In this document: piece by piece, positions 1-8,132 of the stretch
Layout: each line of letters begins with the position of its first letter
Position numbering within the stretch: the stretch's first letter is position 1
Assembly: GCA_018333955.1 (NCBI GenBank)
Contig: JAGXSD010000005.1
Location: forward strand, 1-57,048
DNA from: Erysipelotrichia bacterium
GTDB taxonomy: Bacteria > Bacillota_I > Bacilli_A > Erysipelotrichales > Erysipelotrichaceae
Length of the DNA: 57,048 nt
Reading direction: 5' to 3'
The notes under the pieces: generated by a model
What the model was told of the DNA's origin: nothing
What the model saw: only the letters and a program-made list of their open reading frames with translations
Database searches by the model: none
Made by a program: the position numbers and the translations under genes

Positions 1-25
1 ATTATAAAGAAAAAACGTTTCTTCT

Positions 26-691
26 TCAATCAAACAAGTTCATTTGCCTTAAAGAGATATATCCTGAAGCGGAAACGATTAAGTGATCAAGAAGTGGTAT
101 TCCCATTAGATCACCAATTTCTTTAAGATTTTGTGTCACTTGAATATCTGCAGAAGATGGCGTCAGGGTTCCTGAAGGATGATTATGAACCACCATAATC
201 TTTGAACTTGATACCGCCATTGCTTCTTTAAATATTTCTCTTGGATGAATGATTGAGCGATCAAGCGTTCCCACAAATAAAGTCTTGTATCCAATGATTT
301 GATGCTGTGTGTTCAAATAGATGACTAAGAAATGTTCTTGTTGCTTATCACCAATTTCTAGTCTTAGCCAATCAAATAACACTTGAGGATGGTCAATGAC
401 ACTCATATATGGTAGTGTGGAACGCAACACTCGCTTTACAAGTTCAAATGAAGCACTTAACTCTAAAGCTTTGATATAGCTTATACCTTTGACACTCATA
501 CATTCCTTGATTGATAATGAAGTTAATCCAGCTAGTCCCTTAGAGGTATGAAGTAGCTGTTGAGCTACTTCATTGACACTAAAATCACGGACTCCATTTC
601 GTAACATAATCGCGAGTACCTCATCATCACTGAGGGACTGCCATCCAAACATTTTTACTTTTTCACGTGGACGTAGTGAATGATTAGGCAA
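26..691 (-). CDS. radC: RadC family JAB-domain protein
   Basis: RadC/DUF2466 family, about 221 residues, near the usual family length. It starts with a helix-hairpin-helix-like region (RPREK, then LSDDEVLAIML) and ends in a JAB/MPN metalloprotease-like domain with the HNHPSG...D metal-binding signature. The family is widespread but its biochemical role is unsettled; a direct DNA-repair role is doubtful. The frame is open to a TTG at 709, but that codon lies inside an upstream microprotein gene ending at 697. The TTG at 691 has a GGGGGA Shine-Dalgarno about 10 bases ahead and gives MPNHSLRPREK, the normal RadC N-terminus, so I chose it. Translation is probably coupled to the upstream small gene. 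Confidence 0.9.
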   Translation of the reverse strand: MPNHSLRPREKVKMFGWQSLSDDEVLAIMLRNGVRDFSVNEVAQQLLHTSKGLAGLTSLSIKECMSVKGISYIKALELSASFELVKRVLRSTLPYMSVIDHPQVLFDWLRLEIGDKQQEHFLVIYLNTQHQIIGYKTLFVGTLDRSIIHPREIFKEAMAVSSSKIMVVHNHPSGTLTPSSADIQVTQNLKEIGDLMGIPLLDHLIVSASGYISLRQMNLFD

Positions 692-696
692 AACAC

Positions 697-825
697 TTAG
701 TTCCCCCAAGATGCATTTAACCCTGGAATCGTTAACCGACCCGTTGATGAAAACAAAATCTTAAAGATAGCTGCAATGCCTGCTGAAATAATGACAATAC
801 TTAAAGCAGTTGAAGTTGTAATCAT
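697..825 (-). CDS. 42-residue single-pass membrane microprotein upstream of radC
   Basis: A short gene with an ATG at 825, an ideal AGGAGG Shine-Dalgarno five bases ahead, and a TAA at 697. The product begins MITTSTALSIVIISAGIAA and ends PGLNASWGN. Residues about 7-26 are hydrophobic with one internal lysine, so a single membrane helix is likely. The stop lies 5 bases before the radC start at 691, and its last codons carry the GGGGGA that serves radC, so the two genes look translationally coupled. I do not recognise a family. It could be a leader peptide controlling radC, but the strong ribosome site and clean hydrophobic profile favour a real protein. Confidence 0.6.
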   Translation of the reverse strand: MITTSTALSIVIISAGIAAIFKILFSSTGRLTIPGLNASWGN

Positions 826-919
826 AATTACCTCCTACCCTATCATTTGACATGAGTTTGTTGAATTCCTACACTTTACTTTGTTCATTTGAATGATAAA
901 CTATATCTAAGAGGTAAAT

Positions 920-2215
920 ATGAACACAACACCTTTAGGAAAGAAAGAAATATATTCATTCGCATTCGCAGGTTTAGGGCAGAACTTAATTTATAATTTC
1001 TCTGCCACATTCATTATGATATTTTATACCGATGTTTTAGGACTAGCAGCCATAAGTGTAGGAACACTTATGCTTATTGCGAGAGTATGGGATGCCGTCA
1101 ATGATCCTATGATGGGAATCATTGTCGACAAGACTAAAACCAAATGGGGTAAGTTAAGACCTTATTTACTTGGGGTTGCGATTCCCATGGCCGTCTTCAC
1201 TATTTTGACATTCATCAATGTGAATTTAAGTACACAAGCCAAGCTTGTATATGCTTATTTAACCTACATTGGATGGGGCATGGTCTATACTGTTTCTGAT
1301 GTGCCCTATTGGGGATTATCTTCCGCAATGAGTGATAATCCTAAAGAACGTCTCACAATTATGACCTTAGCTCGCATTATGTCAAATGTTGGTTTGGCTA
1401 TTGCGATTGTGGTTCCACCTATTGCTTTAGGTTTACTTCAAAATCATCCTCAACGATATGCCATCGTAGCAACTAGCATATCTGTTTTAGGAGCTGCTCT
1501 ATTTTTACTCGCATTCTTTAATACTCGTGAACGAGTTGAACGACCTGCTTCAGTTTCAAAACTCAAAGATTTCCTTCTACTGAAAGAAAACAAACCTTTA
1601 CTTCAACTTCAATCATCACGTATGCTTGGTGCATTTAGAATGATCTTAGGGGCTGCAGGAACATACTTCGCAAAATACAATCTTAATAATGAAGGGTTAT
1701 TCTCACTTCTTGGGGCAACATTAATTCTTTCAATGATCTTTGCGATGATTTTGACACCGTTTCTAAGAAAGTTCTTCTCCAAAAAAGCACTATATCAAGG
1801 CGGATTAATCATTCAAGCCTTTGCTCATCTGGCTTTGTTTATGATTGGGTATAATCAACTTGCTTTAGTTTTATTACTGATGTTTGTGGTGGGATTTAGT
1901 ATGGGACTCAATGATGTCATCATGTATATCATGGTCAATGATTCTATTGATTTCTTACAACGCAAAACATCGAAACGCTTAGAAGGAATGGTTTTTTCTC
2001 TTCACACCTTCACAACCAAACTTCAAACGGCAATTGGACTATTTTTTATGGGTGTTGTCCTTAATGTATTCGGATTCATTGAGAATGTTGCTCAAACTGA
2101 GGCATCCATGCTTGGAATATTCTTATTACTTACTATACTTCCAGCCATTAGCTCATTGCTAAGTTTAATCCCAATGATAAAATACCAAGAAGAAAAAGAG
2201 TTGCTTCCTCAATGA
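920..2215 (+). CDS. GPH-family sugar:cation symporter (MFS)
   Basis: A 431-residue polytopic membrane protein of the glycoside-pentoside-hexuronide:cation symporter family, with about 12 membrane segments. Visible family features are the N-terminal GLGQNLIYN segment, FYTDVLG, and the loop DAVNDPMMGIIVDKTKTKWGKLRPY that separates helices 2 and 3. An AAGAGGT ribosome site lies just upstream. Substrates in this family are glycosides, pentoses or hexuronides taken up with Na+ or H+. The substrate here cannot be told, because no glycosidase or sugar-metabolism gene is adjacent. It is a monocistronic unit closed by a terminator that overlaps its stop codon. Confidence 0.85.
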   Translation: MNTTPLGKKEIYSFAFAGLGQNLIYNFSATFIMIFYTDVLGLAAISVGTLMLIARVWDAVNDPMMGIIVDKTKTKWGKLRPYLLGVAIPMAVFTILTFINVNLSTQAKLVYAYLTYIGWGMVYTVSDVPYWGLSSAMSDNPKERLTIMTLARIMSNVGLAIAIVVPPIALGLLQNHPQRYAIVATSISVLGAALFLLAFFNTRERVERPASVSKLKDFLLLKENKPLLQLQSSRMLGAFRMILGAAGTYFAKYNLNNEGLFSLLGATLILSMIFAMILTPFLRKFFSKKALYQGGLIIQAFAHLALFMIGYNQLALVLLLMFVVGFSMGLNDVIMYIMVNDSIDFLQRKTSKRLEGMVFSLHTFTTKLQTAIGLFFMGVVLNVFGFIENVAQTEASMLGIFLLLTILPAISSLLSLIPMIKYQEEKELLPQ

Positions 2216-2231
2216 AGCAACTCTTTCTTTT
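2195..2231. terminator. Bidirectional intrinsic terminator between the GPH symporter and uracil permease genes
   Basis: A 13-bp perfect stem (AAAGAGTTGCTTC / GAAGCAACTCTTT) with a 6-base loop. It is followed by CTTTTT on the plus strand and by TTTTTCTTCTT on the minus strand. The symporter stop codon lies in the hairpin loop/stem, and the convergent permease gene ends 13 bases beyond it. Confidence 0.88.
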
Positions 2232-2243
2232 TAATTATGTTAA

Positions 2244-3497
2244 TTAAGCTTTCGGTAAGACTAAATTTAGCACCACACCCACAAGAGCAGCTAGTGCTGT
2301 TCCTGATAAGGTAACTAGTGTAGATAACTCTAACACAGCTCCACCTAAACCCAACACCAACATTGCACTCGCAATAATCAAGTTACGTTGTTGTGTAAAA
2401 TCAACTTTTGCTTCAATAAGAACACGGATACCATTTGAAGCAATAACACCAAATAGGAGTACACTCATTCCACCTAAAACTGCACTTGGAATGGTAGAAA
2501 TCAATGCGGTCACTGTTCCTAAGAAACTTAACGCTATCGCAAACACCGCTGCTAAGCCAATGACCCATACTGATGCTACTTTTGTCATCCCAACAACACC
2601 TGTATTTTCACCATATGTCGTATTTGCTGGACCACCAAGAAGCGCAGATAAAGCAGTGGCGACCCCATCCCCAATAAGAGTTTTATCAAGTCCTGGATCT
2701 TGTAAGAAATCTTGTCCAACAATTTTTCCTAATACTTTATGATCCCCAATGTGTTCTGAAATGGTTACAATCGCAACTGGAACAATGGCCCACATCTCAG
2801 GACCAAAGTAGAAATTCCAATCTCTAAATGGGAGTTTGAAATCTGGAATCGTTAAGAATGAAGCATCTTTTAGTGGAGATAAGTCAACTTGTCCTAATCC
2901 AAATGCGACCAAGTAACCTGCTAGAATACCAAGAATGAATGGAATCATTTTAAAGAATCCTTTAGCCTTAGTACTAACAAACGCTGAGACGGTGAATGCA
3001 ACTGCTGCAATCACAATGGATTGCCAACTTCCTTCTCCATTAAGACCAATTTGATTAACTGCAACTCCTGCAAGACCTAAACCAATAATCGCAATCATTG
3101 GCCCAATTACAATGGGAGGTAATAGTTTATTTATCCAAGCTTTACCTAAAAACTTAATGAGTAATGCTACTAAAACGTACACTAATCCAACCATAACTAA
3201 ACCGGTTTGAGCTGCACTAATATCACCACCTAAAGCTTCTTTGGCAAAAATAATAGCACTGATGTAAGCAAATGATGAACCTAAGTAAACTGGAACTTTT
3301 GCTTTAGTCAAAGCAATGTAAGTGAGTGTTCCTAAACCGGATGCAAATAATGCCACTGAAATTGGTAAGCCTACAATAATGGGCACAAGCACCGTTGCAC
3401 CAAACATTGCAAAGACATGTTGAAGAGATAATACAACCCATGGTAATGGTTTTGGGCAATCTCTAACTCCCAATACTAACGTTTGTTTTTCGCTCAT
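2244..3497 (-). CDS. uraA: Uracil permease (NCS2 family)
   Basis: A 417-residue nucleobase:cation symporter-2 protein with about 14 hydrophobic segments. Family motifs include PLPWVVLSLQHVFAMFGATVLVP near the N-terminus and, in the second half, TISEHIGDHKVLG and GGPANTTYGENTGV, which are typical of uracil rather than xanthine permeases. The open frame extends to 3530, but the ATG at 3497 has an AAGGAGG site at normal spacing and gives MSEKQTLVLGVRD, the family N-terminus. A PyrR-type RNA element with a terminator in the leader predicts repression when uridine nucleotides are plentiful. Exogenous uracil uptake for pyrimidine salvage is the likely role. Confidence 0.93.
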   Translation of the reverse strand: MSEKQTLVLGVRDCPKPLPWVVLSLQHVFAMFGATVLVPIIVGLPISVALFASGLGTLTYIALTKAKVPVYLGSSFAYISAIIFAKEALGGDISAAQTGLVMVGLVYVLVALLIKFLGKAWINKLLPPIVIGPMIAIIGLGLAGVAVNQIGLNGEGSWQSIVIAAVAFTVSAFVSTKAKGFFKMIPFILGILAGYLVAFGLGQVDLSPLKDASFLTIPDFKLPFRDWNFYFGPEMWAIVPVAIVTISEHIGDHKVLGKIVGQDFLQDPGLDKTLIGDGVATALSALLGGPANTTYGENTGVVGMTKVASVWVIGLAAVFAIALSFLGTVTALISTIPSAVLGGMSVLLFGVIASNGIRVLIEAKVDFTQQRNLIIASAMLVLGLGGAVLELSTLVTLSGTALAALVGVVLNLVLPKA

Positions 3498-3530
3498 AGT
3501 ACCTCCTTGAAAAACAGACGTATAGGCCAA

Positions 3531-3618
3531 AATAAAAGGCGCAATGGCGCCTTTAAAATGAAGGGTGACTGTGAAGTTTCGCCTTGTTGATCTCTCTGGA
3601 TCACATTTAAAGGACCTA
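3531..3618 (-). promoter_or_regulatory. PyrR-type pyrimidine attenuator in the uraA leader
   Basis: Read on the minus strand, the leader has the PyrR-binding-loop signature TCCTTTAAAT...ATCCAGAGAG followed by ACAAGGCG, about 3580-3616. Downstream is an intrinsic terminator (AAAGGCGCCATTGCGCCTTT then TATTTT, 3535-3554), ending just before the uraA ribosome site. This is the standard arrangement in which PyrR with UMP stabilises the anti-antiterminator and stops transcription. pyrR itself is not in this window. Confidence 0.85.
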
Positions 3619-3628
3619 TACTACACAT

Positions 3629-3656
3629 ACTTTAACACAAACTTAAAGTTTGTCAA
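3629..3656 (-). promoter_or_regulatory. Sigma-A promoter of uraA
   Basis: Minus strand: TTGACA (3651-3656), 16-base spacer, TAAAGT (3629-3634). It drives the PyrR leader and lies back to back with the promoter of the divergent HAD gene. Confidence 0.6.
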
Positions 3657-3658
3657 TC

Positions 3659-3687
3659 TTTAAATCACGTAACTTTTTAGGTATACT
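3659..3687 (+). promoter_or_regulatory. Promoter of the HAD gene, placed for a leaderless transcript
   Basis: TTTAAA (3659-3664), 17-base spacer, TATACT (3682-3687), then TATCTC and the ATG at 3694. The expected transcription start falls at or next to the A of the start codon, and there is no Shine-Dalgarno. Confidence 0.55.
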
Positions 3688-3693
3688 TATCTC

Positions 3694-4485
3694 ATGAAAA
3701 AAATAACTTTTATATTTGATTTAGATGGAACTCTTATTGATCCCGCAAAATACGAAGTTCCAAACTCTGCGATGAAAGCACTTCGCGAACTTCACGCTTT
3801 AGGACATCGGTGCTGTATCGCAACAGGCCGCTCTTACGACTCTGTTATGCAAACTATGGTCAAAGATATCATCCCTTGGGATGGTTTTATATGTTCTAAT
3901 GGTCAACATGTCTTAAATCAATTTGGTCAAACTATCGACAAGTACGTCATGGACACACAAAGAATTCATCAAGCTGTTGCTCTCGCAAAATCTTTCGACA
4001 TGAACATTCAATTTCAAGGAAATCCTTCATTTATGTTAAAGGAGATTGATGATGTTGTCATTAAAGCTCACTCATTTTTTCATGAGCCTATACCTACTCT
4101 CATTAAGGAGTATGAAAATGAACCTTTAGATATGCTTATGATATATCATGAGGATGTTGAAAAACTTCTTTCTTTTAGAAACATTCCTGGATTAGAAGTA
4201 TATTGTGGTCGATCTACATATGCGGATGTGGTCGACATGGGTCAATCAAAATTCCGTGGTATTCGTGTATACTTTGAAAAAATTGGTGAACCAATTGAAT
4301 ACGTAGCTTTTGGTGATTCTGATAATGATATGGATATGATTGCGAATGCAAAAATTGGAGTGGCTATGGGTAATGCAACTCAAGAATTAAAAGAGATTTC
4401 GCACATCATTACACCATCTGTAGATCAAGATGGAATTGCTTGGGGTATATCAGAAGTGTTGCAACAAATAAAAGCGTTTGGTTGA
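3694..4485 (+). CDS. Cof-type HAD superfamily phosphatase
   Basis: A 263-residue HAD-IIB (Cof) hydrolase. Motif I is FDLDGTLID at residues 8-16 (nucleophile Asp and general acid Asp), motif II is ATGRS, and motif IV is GDSDNDMDMI near the C-terminus. The region between is the type IIB cap that sets specificity. The family dephosphorylates small phosphometabolites such as sugar phosphates, PLP or FMN; the substrate cannot be read from the sequence. The gene stands alone between the divergent uraA promoter and a terminator. No Shine-Dalgarno precedes the ATG, and the -10 box ends only six bases upstream, so translation is probably leaderless. Confidence 0.9.
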   Translation: MKKITFIFDLDGTLIDPAKYEVPNSAMKALRELHALGHRCCIATGRSYDSVMQTMVKDIIPWDGFICSNGQHVLNQFGQTIDKYVMDTQRIHQAVALAKSFDMNIQFQGNPSFMLKEIDDVVIKAHSFFHEPIPTLIKEYENEPLDMLMIYHEDVEKLLSFRNIPGLEVYCGRSTYADVVDMGQSKFRGIRVYFEKIGEPIEYVAFGDSDNDMDMIANAKIGVAMGNATQELKEISHIITPSVDQDGIAWGISEVLQQIKAFG

Positions 4486-4506
4486 ATTCCAAACGCTTAT
4501 TTTTTA
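4472..4506. terminator. Intrinsic terminator between convergent genes
   Basis: A 10-bp stem AAGCGTTTGG / CCAAACGCTT (4472-4498) with a 7-base loop, followed by ATTTTTT. It overlaps the ends of both the HAD gene and the convergent hypothetical gene. Confidence 0.85.
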
Positions 4507-4931
4507 ATCATTTGAGTTAATACTTTTAAGTCTTGATCAGATAAATCACCATGATAATCAGCAAACTCTTCATCAGAAAAGATATCAAGCACAAGTGTTT
4601 TAACATGCACCTTATTGTTTTCAACTTCGACGATTGACATCATTCCTCGTTGAGTTTTAATAACTTTGTTATGAATAAGACATGATTCATCTTCAATTTG
4701 GATGTAAACATCATCAACTTCGGCAATTTGCTTTTCTCTTAGTATGATTGTTGATCGATCATTTAGTCGTGAAACGAAATTATGATAGGTGTCAGGGAGA
4801 TTTGAATTCATTCCTGTAATCACAATCAAAGATGGATTCATTTCATTTGCATACTTCAAACACCGTTCACGAACGGTACTACAGCGATATGAATTTGAAA
4901 AGAAAGTGTGCTTGATTACAAAGATTTTCAT
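4497..4931 (-). CDS. Conserved-looking hypothetical protein, 144 residues
   Basis: No family recognised with confidence. The protein begins MKIFVIKHTFF, has a strand-turn pattern (SLIVITGMNSNLPDTYHNF, then several short beta-like strands), and ends with an acidic segment and MIKK. The MKIFVI start and the late strand ...VEVENNKVHVKTL faintly recall a small metallophosphoesterase whose metal ligands have been lost, but no HD, GNH or HxH motif is present, so I assign no function. It has its own promoter-like sequence (TTGCAA, 17 bases, TATTAA) within the ftsZ terminator region and an AGAGGT ribosome site, so it is probably transcribed independently of ftsZ. Confidence 0.7.
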   Translation of the reverse strand: MKIFVIKHTFFSNSYRCSTVRERCLKYANEMNPSLIVITGMNSNLPDTYHNFVSRLNDRSTIILREKQIAEVDDVYIQIEDESCLIHNKVIKTQRGMMSIVEVENNKVHVKTLVLDIFSDEEFADYHGDLSDQDLKVLTQMIKK

Positions 4932-4973
4932 AAATACCTCTAATACTTAATACCATAAAATCACATAGATTGC

Positions 4974-4999
4974 AAAAATAACGCACTTGAGTGCGTTAT
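4974..4999 (-). terminator. Intrinsic terminator of ftsAZ
   Basis: Minus strand: ATAACGCAC, TCAA loop, GTGCGTTAT, then TTTTTGC. The ftsZ stop codon lies within the 5' arm of the hairpin. Confidence 0.8.
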
Positions 5000-6054
5000 C
5001 GTGATTTAAAGAAGCTTGGGATGGACTGTTCCTCTTCATCCACATAGGTTGGTTCTTTGGTTGGTTGTGGTTGGGTATGAGGGACAACACTCTTGGGAAG
5101 TGGTGTGCTTTTTTGATCAAATCCTGTAGCAATAACTGTGACAATGACATCATCTTCAAGTGCATCATTGATTGCGACTCCAAATATAATGTCAATATCA
5201 TTACCTGCGGCTTGGCGAATATATTCAATAGCATCATTCGCATCATATAAGTTAATTGACATGCCACCTGTGACGTTCACAATCGCGTTTGAAGCCCCTT
5301 TAATTTGTGCCTCAAGTAAAGGAGAGGTAATTGCTTTAATGGCTGCTTCAACAGCTTTATTTTCTCCTGAAGCCATTCCTATACCAATAAGTGCATTTCC
5401 TTGGTTTTCCATGACCGCACGAACATCCGCAAAGTCAAGGTTAACTAACGCTGGCACTGCAATAAGATCGGTAATGGTTTGCACTCCTTGGCGCAAGACA
5501 TTATCTGCTTCTTTGAAGGCTTCAATAAATGGAATTCGCCCAATCACTTCTAACACTTGGTTATTGGATACGATAATTAAACTATCAACATGCTTACGTA
5601 ATTCTTCAAGTCCACCAAGAGCTTGACTCATACGTTTCTTACCTTCAAAATTGAATGGTTTTGTGACGATACCTACAGTAAGCGCTCCTAATTCTTTGGC
5701 AATTCTAGCAAAAATCGGCGCAGCACCTGTTCCGGTTCCTCCCCCTAGACCAGCGGTAAGGAATACCATATTTGCCCCTTGCATGGCTTGACGTATCTCG
5801 GCTTCACTTTCAAGGGCAGCTTTTTCGCCAATGAGTGGGTTTGCCCCTGCTCCTAAACCCCCTGTGGTGGTACGACCTAAGACTATTTTATTTTTAACAA
5901 CACTGACATCTAAGACTTGTTTGTCAGTATTACACACAAAGAATTCAACACCCTGCATGCCTTCATCAACCATGCGATTGACCGCATTACATCCAGCACC
6001 CCCGATACCAAAAACCTTTATATTCGCTACTTGATACTCAAATTGCTCACTCAT
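4996..6054 (-). CDS. ftsZ: Cell division protein FtsZ
   Basis: The tubulin-like GTPase that forms the division ring. 352 residues, on the short side because the C-terminal linker is brief. The nucleotide-binding GGAGCNAV lies at about 18-25 and the tubulin signature GGGTGTG at 104-110. The synergy-loop NLDFAD, which completes the active site of the next subunit, is intact. The C-terminal peptide IPSFFKSR, which docks on FtsA, ends the protein. The ATG at 6054 has a TAGGGG ribosome site. It lies 10 bases downstream of ftsA and is closed by a terminator. Confidence 0.98.
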   Translation of the reverse strand: MSEQFEYQVANIKVFGIGGAGCNAVNRMVDEGMQGVEFFVCNTDKQVLDVSVVKNKIVLGRTTTGGLGAGANPLIGEKAALESEAEIRQAMQGANMVFLTAGLGGGTGTGAAPIFARIAKELGALTVGIVTKPFNFEGKKRMSQALGGLEELRKHVDSLIIVSNNQVLEVIGRIPFIEAFKEADNVLRQGVQTITDLIAVPALVNLDFADVRAVMENQGNALIGIGMASGENKAVEAAIKAITSPLLEAQIKGASNAIVNVTGGMSINLYDANDAIEYIRQAAGNDIDIIFGVAINDALEDDVIVTVIATGFDQKSTPLPKSVVPHTQPQPTKEPTYVDEEEQSIPSFFKSR

Positions 6055-6064
6055 GATTATGCCC

Positions 6065-7315
6065 CTAATCTTTCTTCGAATCGAAGAAACCCTTCACTTT
6101 TTTTGATAATGTACCGTCTTGATTGTCAGATAATTTCACGCTTTTCAACATTGTATCAAATTCAACTTCATTCACACAAGAAGCAGTATGATTTGTATAC
6201 ATGAAATGATCTTTATATGCATATAATGCTCCAAGTAATTGAGTAAGACCTGGATCTCGTGCGCCTATCGTTTCAGGCACATATACTTTAGTATTCACTG
6301 AGGTTATTTTCCTAAATCGATCACTGAGACCTTCTAGTAAACACCCTTCTCCTGTTAATAAAAACTCGCCTGAAGACTTCGCAAAGATGGGTTGACATAC
6401 CTCATTCACTTCAGCAATAAATTGATCAATGGATGCTTCCACACACTCCATAATCTTAGCTTGATTAGTTGTATAAGTTTGTTCCTTAACTTGCCATAGA
6501 AACACAGGATGTGTTCCATAATGATTTTGCTTTAAATCTACGTTTTGAACTAGCAAACGATAAGCAATATCAAATTGAAGTTGATGTTCATTGATGATGT
6601 TTTGAACCCATGCCCCGTACCCTGTATCCAACCATTGTGAAGATATTAATCGTCCATGATAGTAAAGTGAAAGTAATGTTTTAGTAACTCCTATCTCAAC
6701 GATAATAACACTTGATTTTAAAGATGCATCAATGGCCGCTGTTTCTTTTCCCAAAGCAAATGAGTCTAAAACAACATCCAAGATTCCTACCCCTGCTCTT
6801 TCAATGCATTTGGCTAATGTATGCGTTAGTTCTTTATCCGCAACAAATTGATCCATATCCAAAATGACTGAGCTTAATTCGACTTGACTTGGAAGTTTTC
6901 GATAAGTTGTATCATTTGCGATAAATGAGTTTATGTTGACGAAAATAATTTCCTTATCACTACGAACTTGAGAATTCATTGCTTTTCTCAAGGCTAGAAT
7001 AATGTCTTTGTTTGAAATAGAAGATGTAAATTGAGGAACTACTTTAACCTTTTCATGATATCGATCCATGCCAATGGAAGGAACACACATGATAACATTC
7101 GTGATAGAAGCTCCTAAATTTGTCGCAATATGATCAAATGCTTTTTTCAAAGATGACACAATCGCTTTTTCATCTAGGATGTGTTCCCCATCAAAACCAT
7201 CACATGGGACTTGTTCTACTTTGAGTACATTGAATTTAGTGTTGAAAAATTGTGCAACAAGCACTTTAACTTTATATTGAGAGAATGACACTACCGCTAG
7301 AATTTGTTTTTCCAT
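6065..7315 (-). CDS. ftsA: Divergent FtsA, cell division actin homologue
   Basis: A 416-residue protein placed directly before ftsZ, with an FtsA-like order of segments and the late [17 protein letters not shown] block. It ends in a basic amphipathic stretch ([14 protein letters not shown]) that would act as the membrane-targeting helix. The actin-fold nucleotide motifs are eroded: the phosphate-1 DIGTxK-type motif reads VVSFSQYKV, phosphate-2 DIGGGTxD reads [12 protein letters not shown], and the adenosine motif is [12 protein letters not shown]. The protein may therefore tether FtsZ to the membrane without normal ATP turnover. An alternative is a more distant actin-like cell-division protein, but position and tail favour FtsA. 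Confidence 0.85.
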   Translation of the reverse strand: MEKQILAVVSFSQYKVKVLVAQFFNTKFNVLKVEQVPCDGFDGEHILDEKAIVSSLKKAFDHIATNLGASITNVIMCVPSIGMDRYHEKVKVVPQFTSSISNKDIILALRKAMNSQVRSDKEIIFVNINSFIANDTTYRKLPSQVELSSVILDMDQFVADKELTHTLAKCIERAGVGILDVVLDSFALGKETAAIDASLKSSVIIVEIGVTKTLLSLYYHGRLISSQWLDTGYGAWVQNIINEHQLQFDIAYRLLVQNVDLKQNHYGTHPVFLWQVKEQTYTTNQAKIMECVEASIDQFIAEVNEVCQPIFAKSSGEFLLTGEGCLLEGLSDRFRKITSVNTKVYVPETIGARDPGLTQLLGALYAYKDHFMYTNHTASCVNEVEFDTMLKSVKLSDNQDGTLSKKVKGFFDSKKD

Positions 7316-7397
7316 AGACGACCTTCACTTGTGATTATCATATCACAAACTCACTATGGTGACCACACGAAACCTAATTCAAATACACATAAAAGAC

Positions 7398-7426
7398 TTG
7401 CCTTTAAAGTTTTCTTATGCTATTAT
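7398..7426 (+). promoter_or_regulatory. rpmB promoter
   Basis: TTGCCT (7398-7403), 17-base spacer ending in TGC, TATTAT (7421-7426): a sigma-A promoter with an extended -10. It is divergent from ftsA. Confidence 0.7.
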
Positions 7427-7456
7427 TTACAAGCAATTATGAAAGGGGGTTACGGT

Positions 7457-7648
7457 ATGCCAAGAGTATGTGCCGTATCCGGTAAAAAAGCACTTTCGGG
7501 TAACAAGCGTTCTCACTCACTTCGCGCAACACGTCGCAAATGGAATGTGAACCTACAAAAAGTGACACTCATTGTCGATGGAAAACCTCAAAAGGTCCGT
7601 ATTTCCACCCGCGCCTTGAAAACACTTAAAGCTCAACAAGCTGCTTAA
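7457..7648 (+). CDS. rpmB: 50S ribosomal protein L28
   Basis: A 63-residue bL28. It starts [20 protein letters not shown] and carries [10 protein letters not shown] and [10 protein letters not shown], all typical of the family. The longer frame starting at 7304 is an open extension without homology. The ATG at 7457 follows an AAAGGGGG ribosome site and gives the family N-terminus. Of the usual zinc-ribbon cysteines only the N-terminal Cys is present, as in zinc-free L28 forms. The gene is monocistronic and followed by its own terminator. Confidence 0.97.
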   Translation: MPRVCAVSGKKALSGNKRSHSLRATRRKWNVNLQKVTLIVDGKPQKVRISTRALKTLKAQQAA

Positions 7649-7653
7649 ATCAA

Positions 7654-7676
7654 AACGGTTAATCCCGTTTTTTTTG
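7654..7676 (+). terminator. rpmB terminator
   Basis: A short stem AAACGG / CCGTTT around TTAATC, directly followed by a long T run, 6 bases after the rpmB stop. Confidence 0.75.
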
Positions 7677-7682
7677 TGCATT

Positions 7683-7707
7683 AAAAAAGGAATCTGATTC
7701 CTTTTTT
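7683..7707. terminator. Bidirectional terminator after the lipoprotein gene
   Basis: An 11-bp perfect stem AAAAAAGGAAT / ATTCCTTTTTT with a 3-base loop. The U-run arms work in both directions, and it ends the long minus-strand priA-to-lipoprotein region. Confidence 0.8.
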
Positions 7708-7712
7708 GCTTC

Positions 7713-8084
7713 TTAATTATATTGGTTATTGGATTTCTTCAACTCAAATACAGTACCAACCTCAATTAAGCTCGGTACCGAACCTTCACTTTCAAATACT
7801 AGTGTTTTGTTAACAATCTTAAACACATAGAATTCTTCAGAATTAACTCTTAGTGTAAGTTGATTGTCTTCAATCGTATATGTTCCAGTGGGGCGATATG
7901 ATGTAGCTATGTGACGATTGAAAGTAAATCGATTGTTTGCTTGAAGATCAACCCAAGCAAAATCTTCAATATCTGCATCTTTCATCACGTATCGGCCTAA
8001 AGCTAACTCATCACTTCTTGCACAACCACTCAATAACAACACACTGAAAAATAAAGACATGAGTATAAAGGAATGAAATTTCAT
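7713..8084 (-). CDS. Small lipoprotein, hypothetical
   Basis: A 123-residue secreted lipoprotein: lysine-containing n-region, hydrophobic core, and lipobox LLSGC with the lipidated Cys at about 21. The mature part is rich in alternating strands (RFTFNRH, GTYTIEDNQLTL, EFYVFKIV), like the small beta-sheet or lipocalin-like domains found in Gram-positive lipoproteins. It lies downstream of thiN on the same strand with a TTAGGAG ribosome site. I see no functional motif. It could be a cell-surface sensor or housekeeping lipoprotein. Confidence 0.78.
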   Translation of the reverse strand: MKFHSFILMSLFFSVLLLSGCARSDELALGRYVMKDADIEDFAWVDLQANNRFTFNRHIATSYRPTGTYTIEDNQLTLRVNSEEFYVFKIVNKTLVFESEGSVPSLIEVGTVFELKKSNNQYN

Positions 8085-8132
8085 ATTATTCTCCTAAGAA
8101 CATTGGTTCTTTAATCATAAAATTTAACGTCT

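Noticed and set aside
709-709. TTG at 709 as the radC start
   Set aside because: It lies inside the upstream microprotein gene, and the GGGGGA site is placed correctly for the TTG at 691 instead.
5138-5626. Long open frame on the plus strand opposite ftsZ
   Set aside because: It is antisense to a certain gene, has no ribosome site, and its Ser/Thr-rich composition is that of a mirror frame.
7304-7456. N-terminal extension of L28 in the open frame
   Set aside because: The extension crosses the rpmB promoter and has no L28 homology.
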